Below, piece by piece: positions 21,840 to 29,566 of a stretch of DNA of 39,033 nt. The stretch spans positions 1-39,033 of the forward strand of contig JAEWQS010000038.1 of NCBI GenBank assembly GCA_023399095.1. Direction: 5' to 3'. Origin of the DNA: Bacillota bacterium. GTDB lineage: Bacteria > Bacillota > Clostridia > Christensenellales > SZUA-584. A program made the translations under genes and the position numbers. Numbering within the stretch: position 1 is the stretch's first letter; every line of letters begins with the position of its first letter. The notes under the pieces are model-generated. The model was not told the DNA's origin. It was given only the letters and a program-made list of their open reading frames with translations, and searched no databases.

Positions 21840-22136
21840 ATGCGCAGAAGAAAAACAACGTGCGGTCTTGGCAAGCGTCTTAATGAGCTCTCGCTGATGC
21901 TTGAGAAGCTAAAACTGGCCGATTATTTAAAGCATCTGAATAATACCAGACGCATGGTATGGGTGAATTTTCTCGGCGGACTTGCAAGAGGGTTCGGTAT
22001 TGCTGTGGGGTTCACACTGCTTGGCGCTTTGGTGATCTATTTGCTTCAGCAATCATTTCTTAATAACCTGCCTGTAATCGGTGAATTCATTGCCGATATC
22101 GTCGAGATTGCCAGCGAAAGACTCAAGCTTCGATGA
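21840..22136 (+). CDS. DUF5665-like small membrane protein
   Basis: A 98-residue protein: a basic N-terminus (MRRRKTTCGLGKRL), a polar helix (ELSLMLEKLKLADYLKHLNN), the segment RRMVWVNFLGGLARGFGIAVGFTLLGALV with a glycine-rich membrane helix at about 45-65, and a terminal part LPVIGEFIADIVEIAS. This pattern fits DUF5665, a Firmicutes family of unknown function. ATG 21840 is used because AAAGGGG (21827-21833) is too close to ATG 21834. The gene follows the divIVA terminator and may have its own promoter. Confidence 0.7.
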   Translation: MRRRKTTCGLGKRLNELSLMLEKLKLADYLKHLNNTRRMVWVNFLGGLARGFGIAVGFTLLGALVIYLLQQSFLNNLPVIGEFIADIVEIASERLKLR

Positions 22137-22206
22137 TGACTATAATGGAATCATTGATGATTTGACAATTCACAATGGTGTTCCCAGAAGTTTAACAATC
22201 TTGCAA

Positions 22207-22234
22207 TTGAAATATTTACAGGGTTTGCTATAAT
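22207..22234 (+). promoter_or_regulatory. Promoter of the glycosyltransferase gene
   Basis: TTGAAA (22207-22212), 16 bases and TATAAT (22229-22234) preceded by TGC, an extended -10. Confidence 0.62.
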
Positions 22235-22294
22235 GGTGTGGGCTCATCGTTGCCAAAATATAAAACAGGCAGCGAAAAGAGGAGGCTTTTTTTA

Positions 22295-23476
22295 ATGAAA
22301 TTAACAATCGGGCAGTTTAACGAATCATTCCCCCCCATCGTTGACGGTGTTGCCAACGTGGTTCTCAACTATGCCCGCTGTCTTAACAATGATCAAAATT
22401 CATGTTGCGTTGTGACGCCAAAGCATCCGGATGCGGTAGACGATTATGACTTCCATGTTCACCGTTTTGGTTCCATCAAGGTGCCCACGCGAAGCGAATA
22501 TCGTGTCGGCATGCCGCAGATGTCCACATCGTTTTGGATGGGACTCAAGAAGATTCCATTTGATATTGTGCATGCGCACTGTCCGTTTAGCTCCGGGCTT
22601 GCGGCTCGCAGCATTGCGAGAAAGCGCGATATTCCGTTCGTGGCTACATTTCATTCGAAGTTTAAGGACGATTTTAAAGCCGCAATCAAATCGGACAAAA
22701 TTGTGGACAATATTCTGCTTAAAATCGCGGGCTTTTATGAATCTGCGGATGAGGTCTGGATTGTTAATGAAGCGTCTTTAGACACACTGCGTGAATACGG
22801 TTATCGAGGTGATGTGCATGTCATGGAAAACGGATGCGATATTGAACCGAAGTTTGCCTCGCAAGAGGTGCTGAGCGAAGTCAACAAACGTTTCGGGCTC
22901 AAAGCCGATGTGCCGCTTTTCATGTATATCGGCCAGCATATCTGGCAGAAGAACTTGAAAATGGTGATTGAGGCGCTGGGCAGGCTTAAAGCTGAAAGCG
23001 AGCGTTTTCATATGCTGTTTGTGGGAGACGGAGCGAGACGCGCCGATATGGAGAAAATGGTGGAGGAGCTGAATCTGTCCGACTCGGTGACATTCACGGG
23101 AAGGATACACGACAGAGATACCGTTGCAAAAATCTATCTTCGCAGCAGTGCCATGTTGTTCCCGTCGCTTTACGATACGTCATCACTTGTGCCGCGGGAA
23201 GCGGCGGCCTGCGGGTGCCCCACTGTGTTTGTAAAAGGGGCCAGCACATCGCAGGGGGTTACGGAAAAAGACGGCTTTTTGATTAAAAACACGGCTGAGT
23301 CTCTGACCGAAACAGTCCGCCGTATCATTCATGAGCCAGAGATGGCCAAACTGGTGGGTGATACAGCCAGGAAGACGATTTACCGTTCATGGGACGATGC
23401 GATTAAAGTGGCGTATGAAAGATATTTATATTTAATTGATGTAAAAAAGAGCAGACTTGCCAAGCGTGCCGAATAG
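22295..23476 (+). CDS. GT4-family glycosyltransferase
   Basis: A 393-residue GT-B fold enzyme. The N-terminal domain has NESFPPIVDGVANVVLNYA (acceptor side) and DIVHAHCPFSSGLAAR; the C-terminal nucleotide-sugar domain starts FMYIGQHIWQKNLKMVIEAL and contains FVGDGARRADME, FTGRIHDRDTVAKIY and the E-x7-E-like REAAACGCPTVFVKGAS. The start ATG 22295 is set by GAGGAGGC at about 22278-22285. GT4 enzymes with this N-terminus commonly glycosylate diacylglycerol or phosphatidylinositol. The next gene, a flippase-like membrane protein, supports a role in glycolipid or lipoteichoic acid anchor synthesis, but the substrate is not fixed by sequence. Confidence 0.87.
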   Translation: MKLTIGQFNESFPPIVDGVANVVLNYARCLNNDQNSCCVVTPKHPDAVDDYDFHVHRFGSIKVPTRSEYRVGMPQMSTSFWMGLKKIPFDIVHAHCPFSSGLAARSIARKRDIPFVATFHSKFKDDFKAAIKSDKIVDNILLKIAGFYESADEVWIVNEASLDTLREYGYRGDVHVMENGCDIEPKFASQEVLSEVNKRFGLKADVPLFMYIGQHIWQKNLKMVIEALGRLKAESERFHMLFVGDGARRADMEKMVEELNLSDSVTFTGRIHDRDTVAKIYLRSSAMLFPSLYDTSSLVPREAAACGCPTVFVKGASTSQGVTEKDGFLIKNTAESLTETVRRIIHEPEMAKLVGDTARKTIYRSWDDAIKVAYERYLYLIDVKKSRLAKRAE

Positions 23477-23548
23477 AGCATGCAGTGCGCGGTTTGCCGG
23501 AAAGCCATTGATGACTGAACAATATGGCATATATTGTCGGATTTCGGC

Positions 23549-23577
23549 TTGATTTCAATTCTTTTTTCTGATATGAT
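23549..23577 (+). promoter_or_regulatory. Promoter of the flippase-like gene
   Basis: TTGATT (23549-23554), 17 bases and TATGAT (23572-23577) with TGA upstream. A TTTACGGAGGG ribosome site follows before the ATG at 23605. Confidence 0.6.
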
Positions 23578-23604
23578 GCAGACAATATTTTTTACGGAGG
23601 GTCA

Positions 23605-24654
23605 ATGGCAAAGAAGAAAAAGACTCGCTTATTTAGTCTTATATATATTGGCGTCACCATCATTGCAATCGTAACCATTGGGCTGTTTACTGATGTGAGT
23701 GATATTGCGGAGGCGTTTAAAAGCTTTTCGGTCTGGTGGCTGTTGGCTTGTCTCGGAGCGCTGCTGCTCTATTGGCTGACAGACGGCTTGTTGCTGCATG
23801 ATATCACAGCCTATATGTACAAGAGACAGCCATTGCCCAGGTCTTTGAAGGTGGGCATCATCGGTCTTTATTATGGTGCAGTCACGCCATTTGCTTCCGG
23901 CGGACAACCCATGCAAGTGCTTTACATGAAACGCAACAAGATACCAGTGGGCACAGCCACGTGCATTGTATGCATTAAGTTCGTGATTTATGAGCTGTCA
24001 CTTTGCGCCATTTATGTGATTGCCATGATAGCCCGCGGCATTTATTACTACACCAATTTTAACGAAGTGTTTTGGCTCGCGACGCTTGGGTTCTTTATCA
24101 ACCTCGCCGCTGTGTTTTTCATCATACTGACAATTGTTAACAAAAGGCTGGTCGTAAGATTCGGCGGTTGGCTGATACGTGTGTTTACGCGCATGAAGGT
24201 CGTTAAAGACATGGAAAAGGCGCTCGTGAATTTTGAGAAAACGATTGAAGATTACCATACAGCCGCTTCGTACATATCGCGCTATAAAATGCGCGCCGTC
24301 GGTTCTTTTCTGATTTCCTTTGTTAATCTTACTTTCTTTTTTATCATACCGTATTTTGTATATTTGGCTTTTGGAAACCGCGAATACAACCTGCTGGATA
24401 TATTTACAATGCAGGCGTTTGTTTATCTCGTCGTGTCGTTTGTTCCCACACCGGGCGGGAGCGGCGCTGCGGAGGGTGGGTTCCTGCTTTTCTTCAGGCC
24501 ATTTTTCGGCGGGTCAACATACATCGCGATGATGATCTGGCGTTCTTTTACGTATTATATAATGCTGATTGTGGGAAGTCTGCTTGTCGTGTTTAACGAA
24601 GTGCTTAACATACGGCGCTTAAAGAAAGAGCCGGTTGAAGAGAATAAGAATTAG
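23605..24654 (+). CDS. YbhN/UPF0104 (LPG synthase TM region) family membrane protein
   Basis: A 349-residue integral membrane protein with about eight hydrophobic helices. Family landmarks are LYYGAVTPFASGGQPMQVLYMKR in two pieces (the conserved GxxTPFxxGGxP loop), the second loop FVPTPGGSGAAEGGF, and a basic C-terminus. It corresponds to the membrane part of lysylphosphatidylglycerol synthases (MprF) without the aminoacyltransferase domain, so it probably moves a lipid across the membrane. It stands 128 bases after the GT4 gene with its own promoter and is followed by a terminator, after which the ribosomal block begins. Confidence 0.87.
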   Translation: MAKKKKTRLFSLIYIGVTIIAIVTIGLFTDVSDIAEAFKSFSVWWLLACLGALLLYWLTDGLLLHDITAYMYKRQPLPRSLKVGIIGLYYGAVTPFASGGQPMQVLYMKRNKIPVGTATCIVCIKFVIYELSLCAIYVIAMIARGIYYYTNFNEVFWLATLGFFINLAAVFFIILTIVNKRLVVRFGGWLIRVFTRMKVVKDMEKALVNFEKTIEDYHTAASYISRYKMRAVGSFLISFVNLTFFFIIPYFVYLAFGNREYNLLDIFTMQAFVYLVVSFVPTPGGSGAAEGGFLLFFRPFFGGSTYIAMMIWRSFTYYIMLIVGSLLVVFNEVLNIRRLKKEPVEENKN

Positions 24655-24679
24655 ACACCATCATTTAAAAATGATTCAG

Positions 24680-24716
24680 CGCTCCGCATGCTTTCAGCGA
24701 TCGCGGGGCGTTTTCA
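24680..24716 (+). terminator. Terminator before rpsB
   Basis: CGCTCCGC pairs with GCGGGGCG (one mismatch) over a 17-base loop, followed by TTTTCATG. Confidence 0.55.
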
Positions 24717-24776
24717 TGTGGAGACACACCGTCAATTGGGTATGGTTGAGCACGACATTTTATGCGAATAAACCTG

Positions 24777-24805
24777 TTGATTATTAAAAATCCCTATGCT
24801 ATAAT
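24777..24805 (+). promoter_or_regulatory. Promoter of the rpsB-tsf operon
   Basis: TTGATT (24777-24782), 17 bases and TATAAT (24800-24805) preceded by TGC. It leaves an untranslated leader of about 95 bases before rpsB. Confidence 0.7.
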
Positions 24806-24811
24806 CTCAAA

Positions 24812-24907
24812 TGTATGTCACACCATCGCCGATTTTTGCTTTCGTGCCCATAAAATGGGTTTTGCAGAGAGACGACGCGATGGGAGGATAAAAACGAGGA
24901 GGAAACT
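24812..24907 (+). promoter_or_regulatory. Leader of rpsB mRNA
   Basis: A 95-base leader with CCCATAAAATGGG (24847-24859) as a short hairpin and a strong GAGGAGGAAA ribosome site just before the ATG. It might serve in feedback by S2 as in other bacteria, but I see no known motif. Confidence 0.35.
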
Positions 24908-25681
24908 ATGTCAGTCATTTCAATGAAACAGCTTTTAGAAGCAGGTGTTCATTTCGGACACCAAACCAGACGCTGGAACCCTAAAATGAAGAAGTACATC
25001 TTCACGGAGCGCAACGGCATCTATATCATCGATCTGCAAAAAACAGTGAAGATGGTCGAGCATGCGTATTTTTTTGTGCGCGATGCGGTGATGGAAGGAA
25101 AGACCGTTCTTTTTGTGGGAACCAAAAAGCAGGCGCAGGAGTCTATTGAACAGGAAGCCAGACGTTGCGGCATGTACTTTGTCAGCCAGAGATGGCTTGG
25201 CGGCATGCTGACTAACTTCAAAACGATCCGCAGCCGCGTAAGAAGGCTTGAAAAGATCGAGCAGATGGAGCAAAACGGCGAATTCGCGCTGCTGCCCAAG
25301 AAGGAAGTTATCAAGCTCCGTCATGAGCATGAGAAGCTCCAGAAGAACCTTGGCGGTATCCGGGATATGAAGGAACTGCCCGGCGTGATCTTTATTGTGG
25401 ACCCGCGCAAGGAACGCATTGCGATTGCCGAAGCGAAAACACTTGATATACCGTTGGTGGGCATTGTGGATACCAACTGCGATCCTGATGAGATCGATTA
25501 TGTGATCCCCGGCAACGACGACGCCATCCGCGCTGTCAAGTTGCTAGCTTCCAAGATTGCGGATGCTTGCCTTGAAGCAAAGCAGGGCGAACAGCTTGTT
25601 GATCCTACGGCTGAAACAGCCGCTAAGGTAACAGAAGAGCAAGACATGGGAATCAATGAAACAGAAAACGGGGAGTCATAA
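24908..25681 (+). CDS. rpsB: 30S ribosomal protein S2
   Basis: A 257-residue primary ribosomal protein of the small subunit head-body junction. Near-invariant stretches are present: LLEAGVHFGHQTRRWNPKM, YIFTERNGIYIIDLQKT, VLFVGTKKQAQ, QRWLGGMLTNFKTI, LPGVIFIVDPRKERIAI and DTNCDPDEIDYVIPGNDDA. The last 30 residues are an acidic extension (Glu, Thr, Asn) beyond the folded part. It is followed by tsf after 30 bases, the universal rpsB-tsf pair. Confidence 0.98.
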   Translation: MSVISMKQLLEAGVHFGHQTRRWNPKMKKYIFTERNGIYIIDLQKTVKMVEHAYFFVRDAVMEGKTVLFVGTKKQAQESIEQEARRCGMYFVSQRWLGGMLTNFKTIRSRVRRLEKIEQMEQNGEFALLPKKEVIKLRHEHEKLQKNLGGIRDMKELPGVIFIVDPRKERIAIAEAKTLDIPLVGIVDTNCDPDEIDYVIPGNDDAIRAVKLLASKIADACLEAKQGEQLVDPTAETAAKVTEEQDMGINETENGES

Positions 25682-25711
25682 AGCGAGAGATTACAAGGAG
25701 TGTGTTAAGAT

Positions 25712-26359
25712 ATGATTCAAGCAAGTGATGTGAAGAACTTAAGAGAGAAGACCGGCGCAGGCATGATGGACTGCAAGAACGCGTTGGTTGAAGCAAACGG
25801 CGACATGGAAGAGGCCATCAAGTTACTGCGTGAAAAGGGTCTTGCCTCCGCCGCTAAGAAAGCCGGCCGTATTGCCGCTGAAGGTGTTGTGGAGAGCTAC
25901 ATACACATGGGCGGGAAAATCGGTGTTCTTGTCGAAGTCAACTGCGAAACAGATTTCGTGGCAAAAACAGACAAGTTTAAGACCTTTGTCAGAGATGTGG
26001 CGATGCAGATCGCAGCTTCGAATCCGCAGTATGTGGATCCGAGTGAGGTGTCTGAGGGCGAGATTGCAAACGAAAAAGAAATATTGCGTGCACAAGCGCT
26101 GGCCGAAGGCAAGCCGGAGAATATCGTCGATAAGATGGTTGAAGGACGCATTCAGAAGTATTTCAAAGACGTGTGCCTGCTTGAGCAGCCGTTCGTCAAG
26201 GATCAGGACAAAGCTGTTAAGGACGTTTTAAACGAAAAGATCGCTGAAATCGGTGAAAAGATTTCTATCAGACGCTTCGTCCGTTATGAGATGGGTGAAG
26301 GTCTTGAAAAAAGAAAAGACGATTTTGTCGATGAGGTCATGAAACAGGCGAATTTATAA
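25712..26359 (+). CDS. tsf: Elongation factor Ts
   Basis: A 215-residue guanine-nucleotide exchange factor for EF-Tu. The N-terminal UBA-like domain (VKNLREKTGAGMMDCKNAL) and the core motif CETDFVAKTDKF are intact. At 215 residues it is the shorter form with a single main core subdomain, compared with about 290 in B. subtilis; short forms are common in other phyla and some Clostridia. ACAAGGAG stands before the ATG. A strong terminator follows, separating it from pyrH. Confidence 0.97.
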   Translation: MIQASDVKNLREKTGAGMMDCKNALVEANGDMEEAIKLLREKGLASAAKKAGRIAAEGVVESYIHMGGKIGVLVEVNCETDFVAKTDKFKTFVRDVAMQIAASNPQYVDPSEVSEGEIANEKEILRAQALAEGKPENIVDKMVEGRIQKYFKDVCLLEQPFVKDQDKAVKDVLNEKIAEIGEKISIRRFVRYEMGEGLEKRKDDFVDEVMKQANL

Positions 26360-26371
26360 AAAGAGCTTAAG

Positions 26372-26404
26372 GGGAGAGCCGAAACATGAGCTCTCCCTTT
26401 TTTA
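26372..26404 (+). terminator. Terminator after tsf
   Basis: GGGAGAGC (26372-26379) pairs perfectly with GCTCTCCC (26390-26397) over a 10-base loop, followed by TTTTTT. This is a textbook intrinsic terminator. Confidence 0.88.
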
Positions 26405-26479
26405 GCAAAACCCCGGAAGAGTTTCTTGGGGTGGTTATTGAACTGCCGGTTTTTTTGTGAAACGAAAAGGAGAAGGGTT

Positions 26480-27190
26480 ATGCCCAAATATAAACGGATC
26501 ATTCTAAAGATCAGCGGCGAGGCGCTTGCAGGAAGCGATAAGACAGGTTTCGATTTCGACGTGATCAGCCTCGTGGCGGATCAGGTGATCGAAGTGGCCA
26601 AAATGGGTGTAGAGATCGGCATCATCGTGGGCGGCGGCAACATTTGGCGCGGACGAAGCGGTGTCGGAATGGACAGAACAACAGCCGACCACATGGGTAT
26701 GCTCGCCACGGTCATCAACGCGCTTGCCATGCAGGATGCGCTTGAAAGCAAGGGCATGCAGACGCGCGCATTGACCGCCATCGAGATGCGGCAGATAGCA
26801 GAACCATATATTCGCCGGCGGGCAATGAGGCACCTGGAAAAAGGCCGCGTGGTGATATTCGCATGCGGGACGGGAAACCCATACTTTTCAACGGACACGG
26901 CAGCGGCACTGAGGGCCGCCGAAATCGAGGCGGAGCTTATTTTGCTCGCGAAGAATGTGGACGGCGTTTACGACAGCGATCCCAAGGTCAACAAAGATGC
27001 CAAAAAGTATGACTTTATCAGCTATATCGATGTGATCAATCAGGGCCTCACAGTGATGGACACCACAGCCGTGTCGCTGTGTATGGATAACAATATACCT
27101 ATTGTGTGCTTTGGACTTGATACACCGAACGGAATCAAACGCGTTGTGTCGGGTGAGAACATCGGCACTCGGATTAACTCAAAACCTTAA
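26480..27190 (+). CDS. pyrH: UMP kinase
   Basis: A 236-residue amino-acid-kinase-fold enzyme that turns UMP into UDP. Motifs: ILKISGEALAG at the start (phosphate binding), GIIVGGGNIWRG, the RTTADHMGMLATVINALA segment and FACGTGNPYFSTDTAAALRA, then DGVYDSDPKV. The start ATG 26480 is fixed by AAAGGAGAAG; an upstream in-frame ATG at 26426 would add 18 residues that do not belong. It is followed by frr after 26 bases. Confidence 0.97.
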   Translation: MPKYKRIILKISGEALAGSDKTGFDFDVISLVADQVIEVAKMGVEIGIIVGGGNIWRGRSGVGMDRTTADHMGMLATVINALAMQDALESKGMQTRALTAIEMRQIAEPYIRRRAMRHLEKGRVVIFACGTGNPYFSTDTAAALRAAEIEAELILLAKNVDGVYDSDPKVNKDAKKYDFISYIDVINQGLTVMDTTAVSLCMDNNIPIVCFGLDTPNGIKRVVSGENIGTRINSKP

Positions 27191-27216
27191 AAAATAAATT
27201 CGGGAGGTTTGAAAAA

Positions 27217-27780
27217 ATGCATATCAAACATGAAGCATTGGACAATGCAAAGGCCAAAATGGAGAAAACAATTTCTGTTTTTAAAAAAGACCTGACGCAT
27301 ATACGCGCCGGAAGGGCGAACCCGCAGCTTCTTGACGGCATCATGGTCGATTATTACGGCACACCAACGCCGCTTACTCAGATCGGCAACATTTCGGCAC
27401 CCGAGCCGCGCATGCTGGTGATTTCGCTGTGGGATCCCAAAATGATACCCGATGTAGAAAAGGCCATCATGAAATCTGAGCTGGGCATTAATCCCGCCAA
27501 CGACGGCAAGGTAATCAGGCTGGTTGTACCCGAGCTCACAGAGGAAAGACGCCGCGATATCGCCAAGAACATCCATAAAAAGGGTGAGGAAGCAAAGGTC
27601 GCGATTCGCTCTATTCGGCGTGACGCCAACGAGACTTTCAAAAAAGGCAAAAAAGCAAGCGAAATCACAGAGGACGATGTTGCTGTCCTCGAAGATGAAG
27701 TGCAAAAATATACAAACGACTATACCAAGATGATCGACGAAATGGTTAAGGAAAAAGAAAAAGAGATCATGGAAGTATGA
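27217..27780 (+). CDS. frr: Ribosome recycling factor
   Basis: A 187-residue two-domain protein that splits post-termination ribosomes together with EF-G. Typical stretches: HIRAGRANPQLLDGIMVDYYGTPTPL in two pieces, PEPRMLVISLWDP, IRLVVPELTEERRRDIAK and RRDANETFKKGKK. Length equals that of the family (185). GGGAGG stands before the ATG. Its stop overlaps the start of the PASTA-like gene (ATGATG/TGA), so both are translated together. Confidence 0.97.
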   Translation: MHIKHEALDNAKAKMEKTISVFKKDLTHIRAGRANPQLLDGIMVDYYGTPTPLTQIGNISAPEPRMLVISLWDPKMIPDVEKAIMKSELGINPANDGKVIRLVVPELTEERRRDIAKNIHKKGEEAKVAIRSIRRDANETFKKGKKASEITEDDVAVLEDEVQKYTNDYTKMIDEMVKEKEKEIMEV

Positions 27781-27977
27781 TGCCAAACGTGATCGGCCTG
27801 GAAGAAGCGCAGGCAAAGGCGATTCTTGAGGCCCAAGGGTTTTGCGTAAACTGTATTGAGTATGTGTCAAGGCGCGGCATCGAGAACGCAGATTCCAGCC
27901 GGATTATACGTCAGCGCGAGCTTGGCGATAAAAAAGCTGAACTCACGGTGTCGCATTTTAAGACGCAGATCAGTTAG
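27777..27977 (+). CDS. Single PASTA-like domain mini-protein
   Basis: A 66-residue protein that resembles one isolated PASTA unit: MPNVIGLEEAQAKAILEAQGF is the usual P-x-V-x-G-x3-x2-A-x3-L start, and the rest gives the SSRIIRQRELGDKKAELTVS strands. No signal peptide or membrane helix exists, so unlike PASTA domains of PrkC or PBP2x it would stay in the cytoplasm. The start overlaps the frr stop and it ends 9 bases before uppS, all in one operon. Its conservation in this place should decide whether it is a true gene; coding sense and spacing suggest that it is. Confidence 0.65.
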   Translation: MMPNVIGLEEAQAKAILEAQGFCVNCIEYVSRRGIENADSSRIIRQRELGDKKAELTVSHFKTQIS

Positions 27978-27986
27978 GAGTATTCA

Positions 27987-28748
27987 TTGGGCGTCATCGC
28001 GGATATCTTATTTCGCCGCAGACACACGGATGTTTATCGTCGTGTGGACAAAGAGCGGCTGCCCCGGCATGTGGCCGTGATTATGGACGGAAACGGCCGC
28101 TGGGCAAAAAAAAGGACATTACCCCGCAGCGCCGGGCACAGAGCCGGTGTGGAAAGGGTGCGCACCATTATTCGCATGAGCTCGGACATCGGCATCCGGT
28201 ATCTGACGCTCTATGCGTTTTCCACGGAAAACTGGAAGCGGCCTGCCGATGAAGTGGGTACGCTAATGAAGCTGCTGCTCGAATATCTTGTTAAAGAGCT
28301 TGCCGAGCTGCATGAAAAGAACGTGCGGATCAGGACACTCGGTGATTTAACGAAACTGCCGGGGGATGTGCTCGCGGAGATAAACCGCGCCGTGGAAACG
28401 ACCAAGAATAACACCGGACTTACTGTCAATATGGCGATAAATTATGGTGCGCGTCAGGAGTATATTGACGCGGTGAAGCGAATTGTTCGCGATGGAAAAG
28501 GCGCCGATGAGATTGATGAAGCATGCATCTCATCGTATCTGAGCACGGCAGGGGAGCCCGATCCGGATCTGCTTATACGCACAAGCGGCGAGATGCGCAT
28601 CAGCAACTTTTTACTGTATCAGCTCGCTTATGCCGAGTTTTACTTTACAGACACGCTTTGGCCCGATTTTGATGAAGCGGAATACGCGAAAGCGCTTGAC
28701 TGCTTCGCATCGCGCGACCGTCGTTTTGGCGGCCTTGGAGGAAGTTGA
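27987..28748 (+). CDS. uppS: Undecaprenyl diphosphate synthase (isoprenyl transferase)
   Basis: A 253-residue cis-prenyltransferase that extends farnesyl diphosphate to the C55 lipid carrier of wall synthesis. The catalytic start is HVAVIMDGNGRWAKKR, followed by GHRAGVERVR, LYAFSTENWKRP, NMAINYGARQEYIDAV and the C-terminal PDLLIRTSGEMRISNFLLYQ in pieces, with YAEFYFTDTLWPDF. TTG start with TTAGGAG 6 bases upstream. It directly precedes cdsA, whose start codon adjoins the stop. Confidence 0.97.
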   Translation: MGVIADILFRRRHTDVYRRVDKERLPRHVAVIMDGNGRWAKKRTLPRSAGHRAGVERVRTIIRMSSDIGIRYLTLYAFSTENWKRPADEVGTLMKLLLEYLVKELAELHEKNVRIRTLGDLTKLPGDVLAEINRAVETTKNNTGLTVNMAINYGARQEYIDAVKRIVRDGKGADEIDEACISSYLSTAGEPDPDLLIRTSGEMRISNFLLYQLAYAEFYFTDTLWPDFDEAEYAKALDCFASRDRRFGGLGGS

Positions 28749-29552
28749 TTGGCAAAACGGATACTTTACGCAATTCCGGCGCTGGCCCTGCTGCTGACCG
28801 TGGTCTATTTCCACGGGCTGTACGCGCAGCTTGTTGTGGCCGCTGTGGCGGTGCTTTGCGTACATGAAATGATGAAGGCCGTGTCTGCAGTCGGGCGCCC
28901 GATAAAGCTTTTGGGATATGCCTTTGCGGTGCTGCTGCTTCCCGCGTATCTGTTTGCAGGCGGGCTGACAGGCATTGCGATTCTCATCGCGCTGGGCATT
29001 ATGGCGGTATTTGCTGTGCTGGTGCTATCGGGACGCGACGCGATGGACGGTCTGCTAACCGTGATACCCATGCTGTATCCGGGGCTGTTTTTGGCGTTTT
29101 TGCTTGCGATATTCTGCATAGACGATGCGGACATGTCTCGTTTTCTGTTGATCATGACATTTGGCGCGGCGGTTATTACGGACACCTTTGCGTATTTTTG
29201 CGGCAGGCTTTTCGGAAAGCACAAGCTGATCCCCAAGGTAAGCCCCAAGAAAACGGTGGAAGGTGCCATCGGCGGACTCGTCTTCGGAACGTGTGCTGTC
29301 GTTGTGCTGGGCGCTGCGCTGCAGGGTTATTTTGGTGTCAGCATGAATCCGCTTTGGTATGTGTTGCTGGGGCTGGTGCTTTCAGTGCTGACGCAGATCG
29401 GTGATCTTGCGGCATCGCTTGCCAAAAGACGACTTGGCATCAAGGATTATGGGTATATTATGGGTGAGCACGGCGGCGCGATGGACAGGCTTGATAGTGT
29501 ATTGTTCATCAGTCCGGCCGTATTCGCCTTTTATTTTGTATTAGTGGCATAA
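28749..29552 (+). CDS. cdsA: Phosphatidate cytidylyltransferase
   Basis: A 267-residue membrane enzyme that makes CDP-diacylglycerol from phosphatidate and CTP. About seven to eight hydrophobic helices are visible. The signature S-x-LAKRRLGIKDYG...MGEHGGAMDRLDSVLF near the C-terminus is intact, as is FGKHKLIPKVSPKKTVEG. TTG start immediately after the uppS stop, with GGAGGAAG inside the end of uppS. Part of the uppS-cdsA-dxr operon. Confidence 0.95.
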   Translation: MAKRILYAIPALALLLTVVYFHGLYAQLVVAAVAVLCVHEMMKAVSAVGRPIKLLGYAFAVLLLPAYLFAGGLTGIAILIALGIMAVFAVLVLSGRDAMDGLLTVIPMLYPGLFLAFLLAIFCIDDADMSRFLLIMTFGAAVITDTFAYFCGRLFGKHKLIPKVSPKKTVEGAIGGLVFGTCAVVVLGAALQGYFGVSMNPLWYVLLGLVLSVLTQIGDLAASLAKRRLGIKDYGYIMGEHGGAMDRLDSVLFISPAVFAFYFVLVA

Positions 29553-29566
29553 AAAAGGACGAACAA

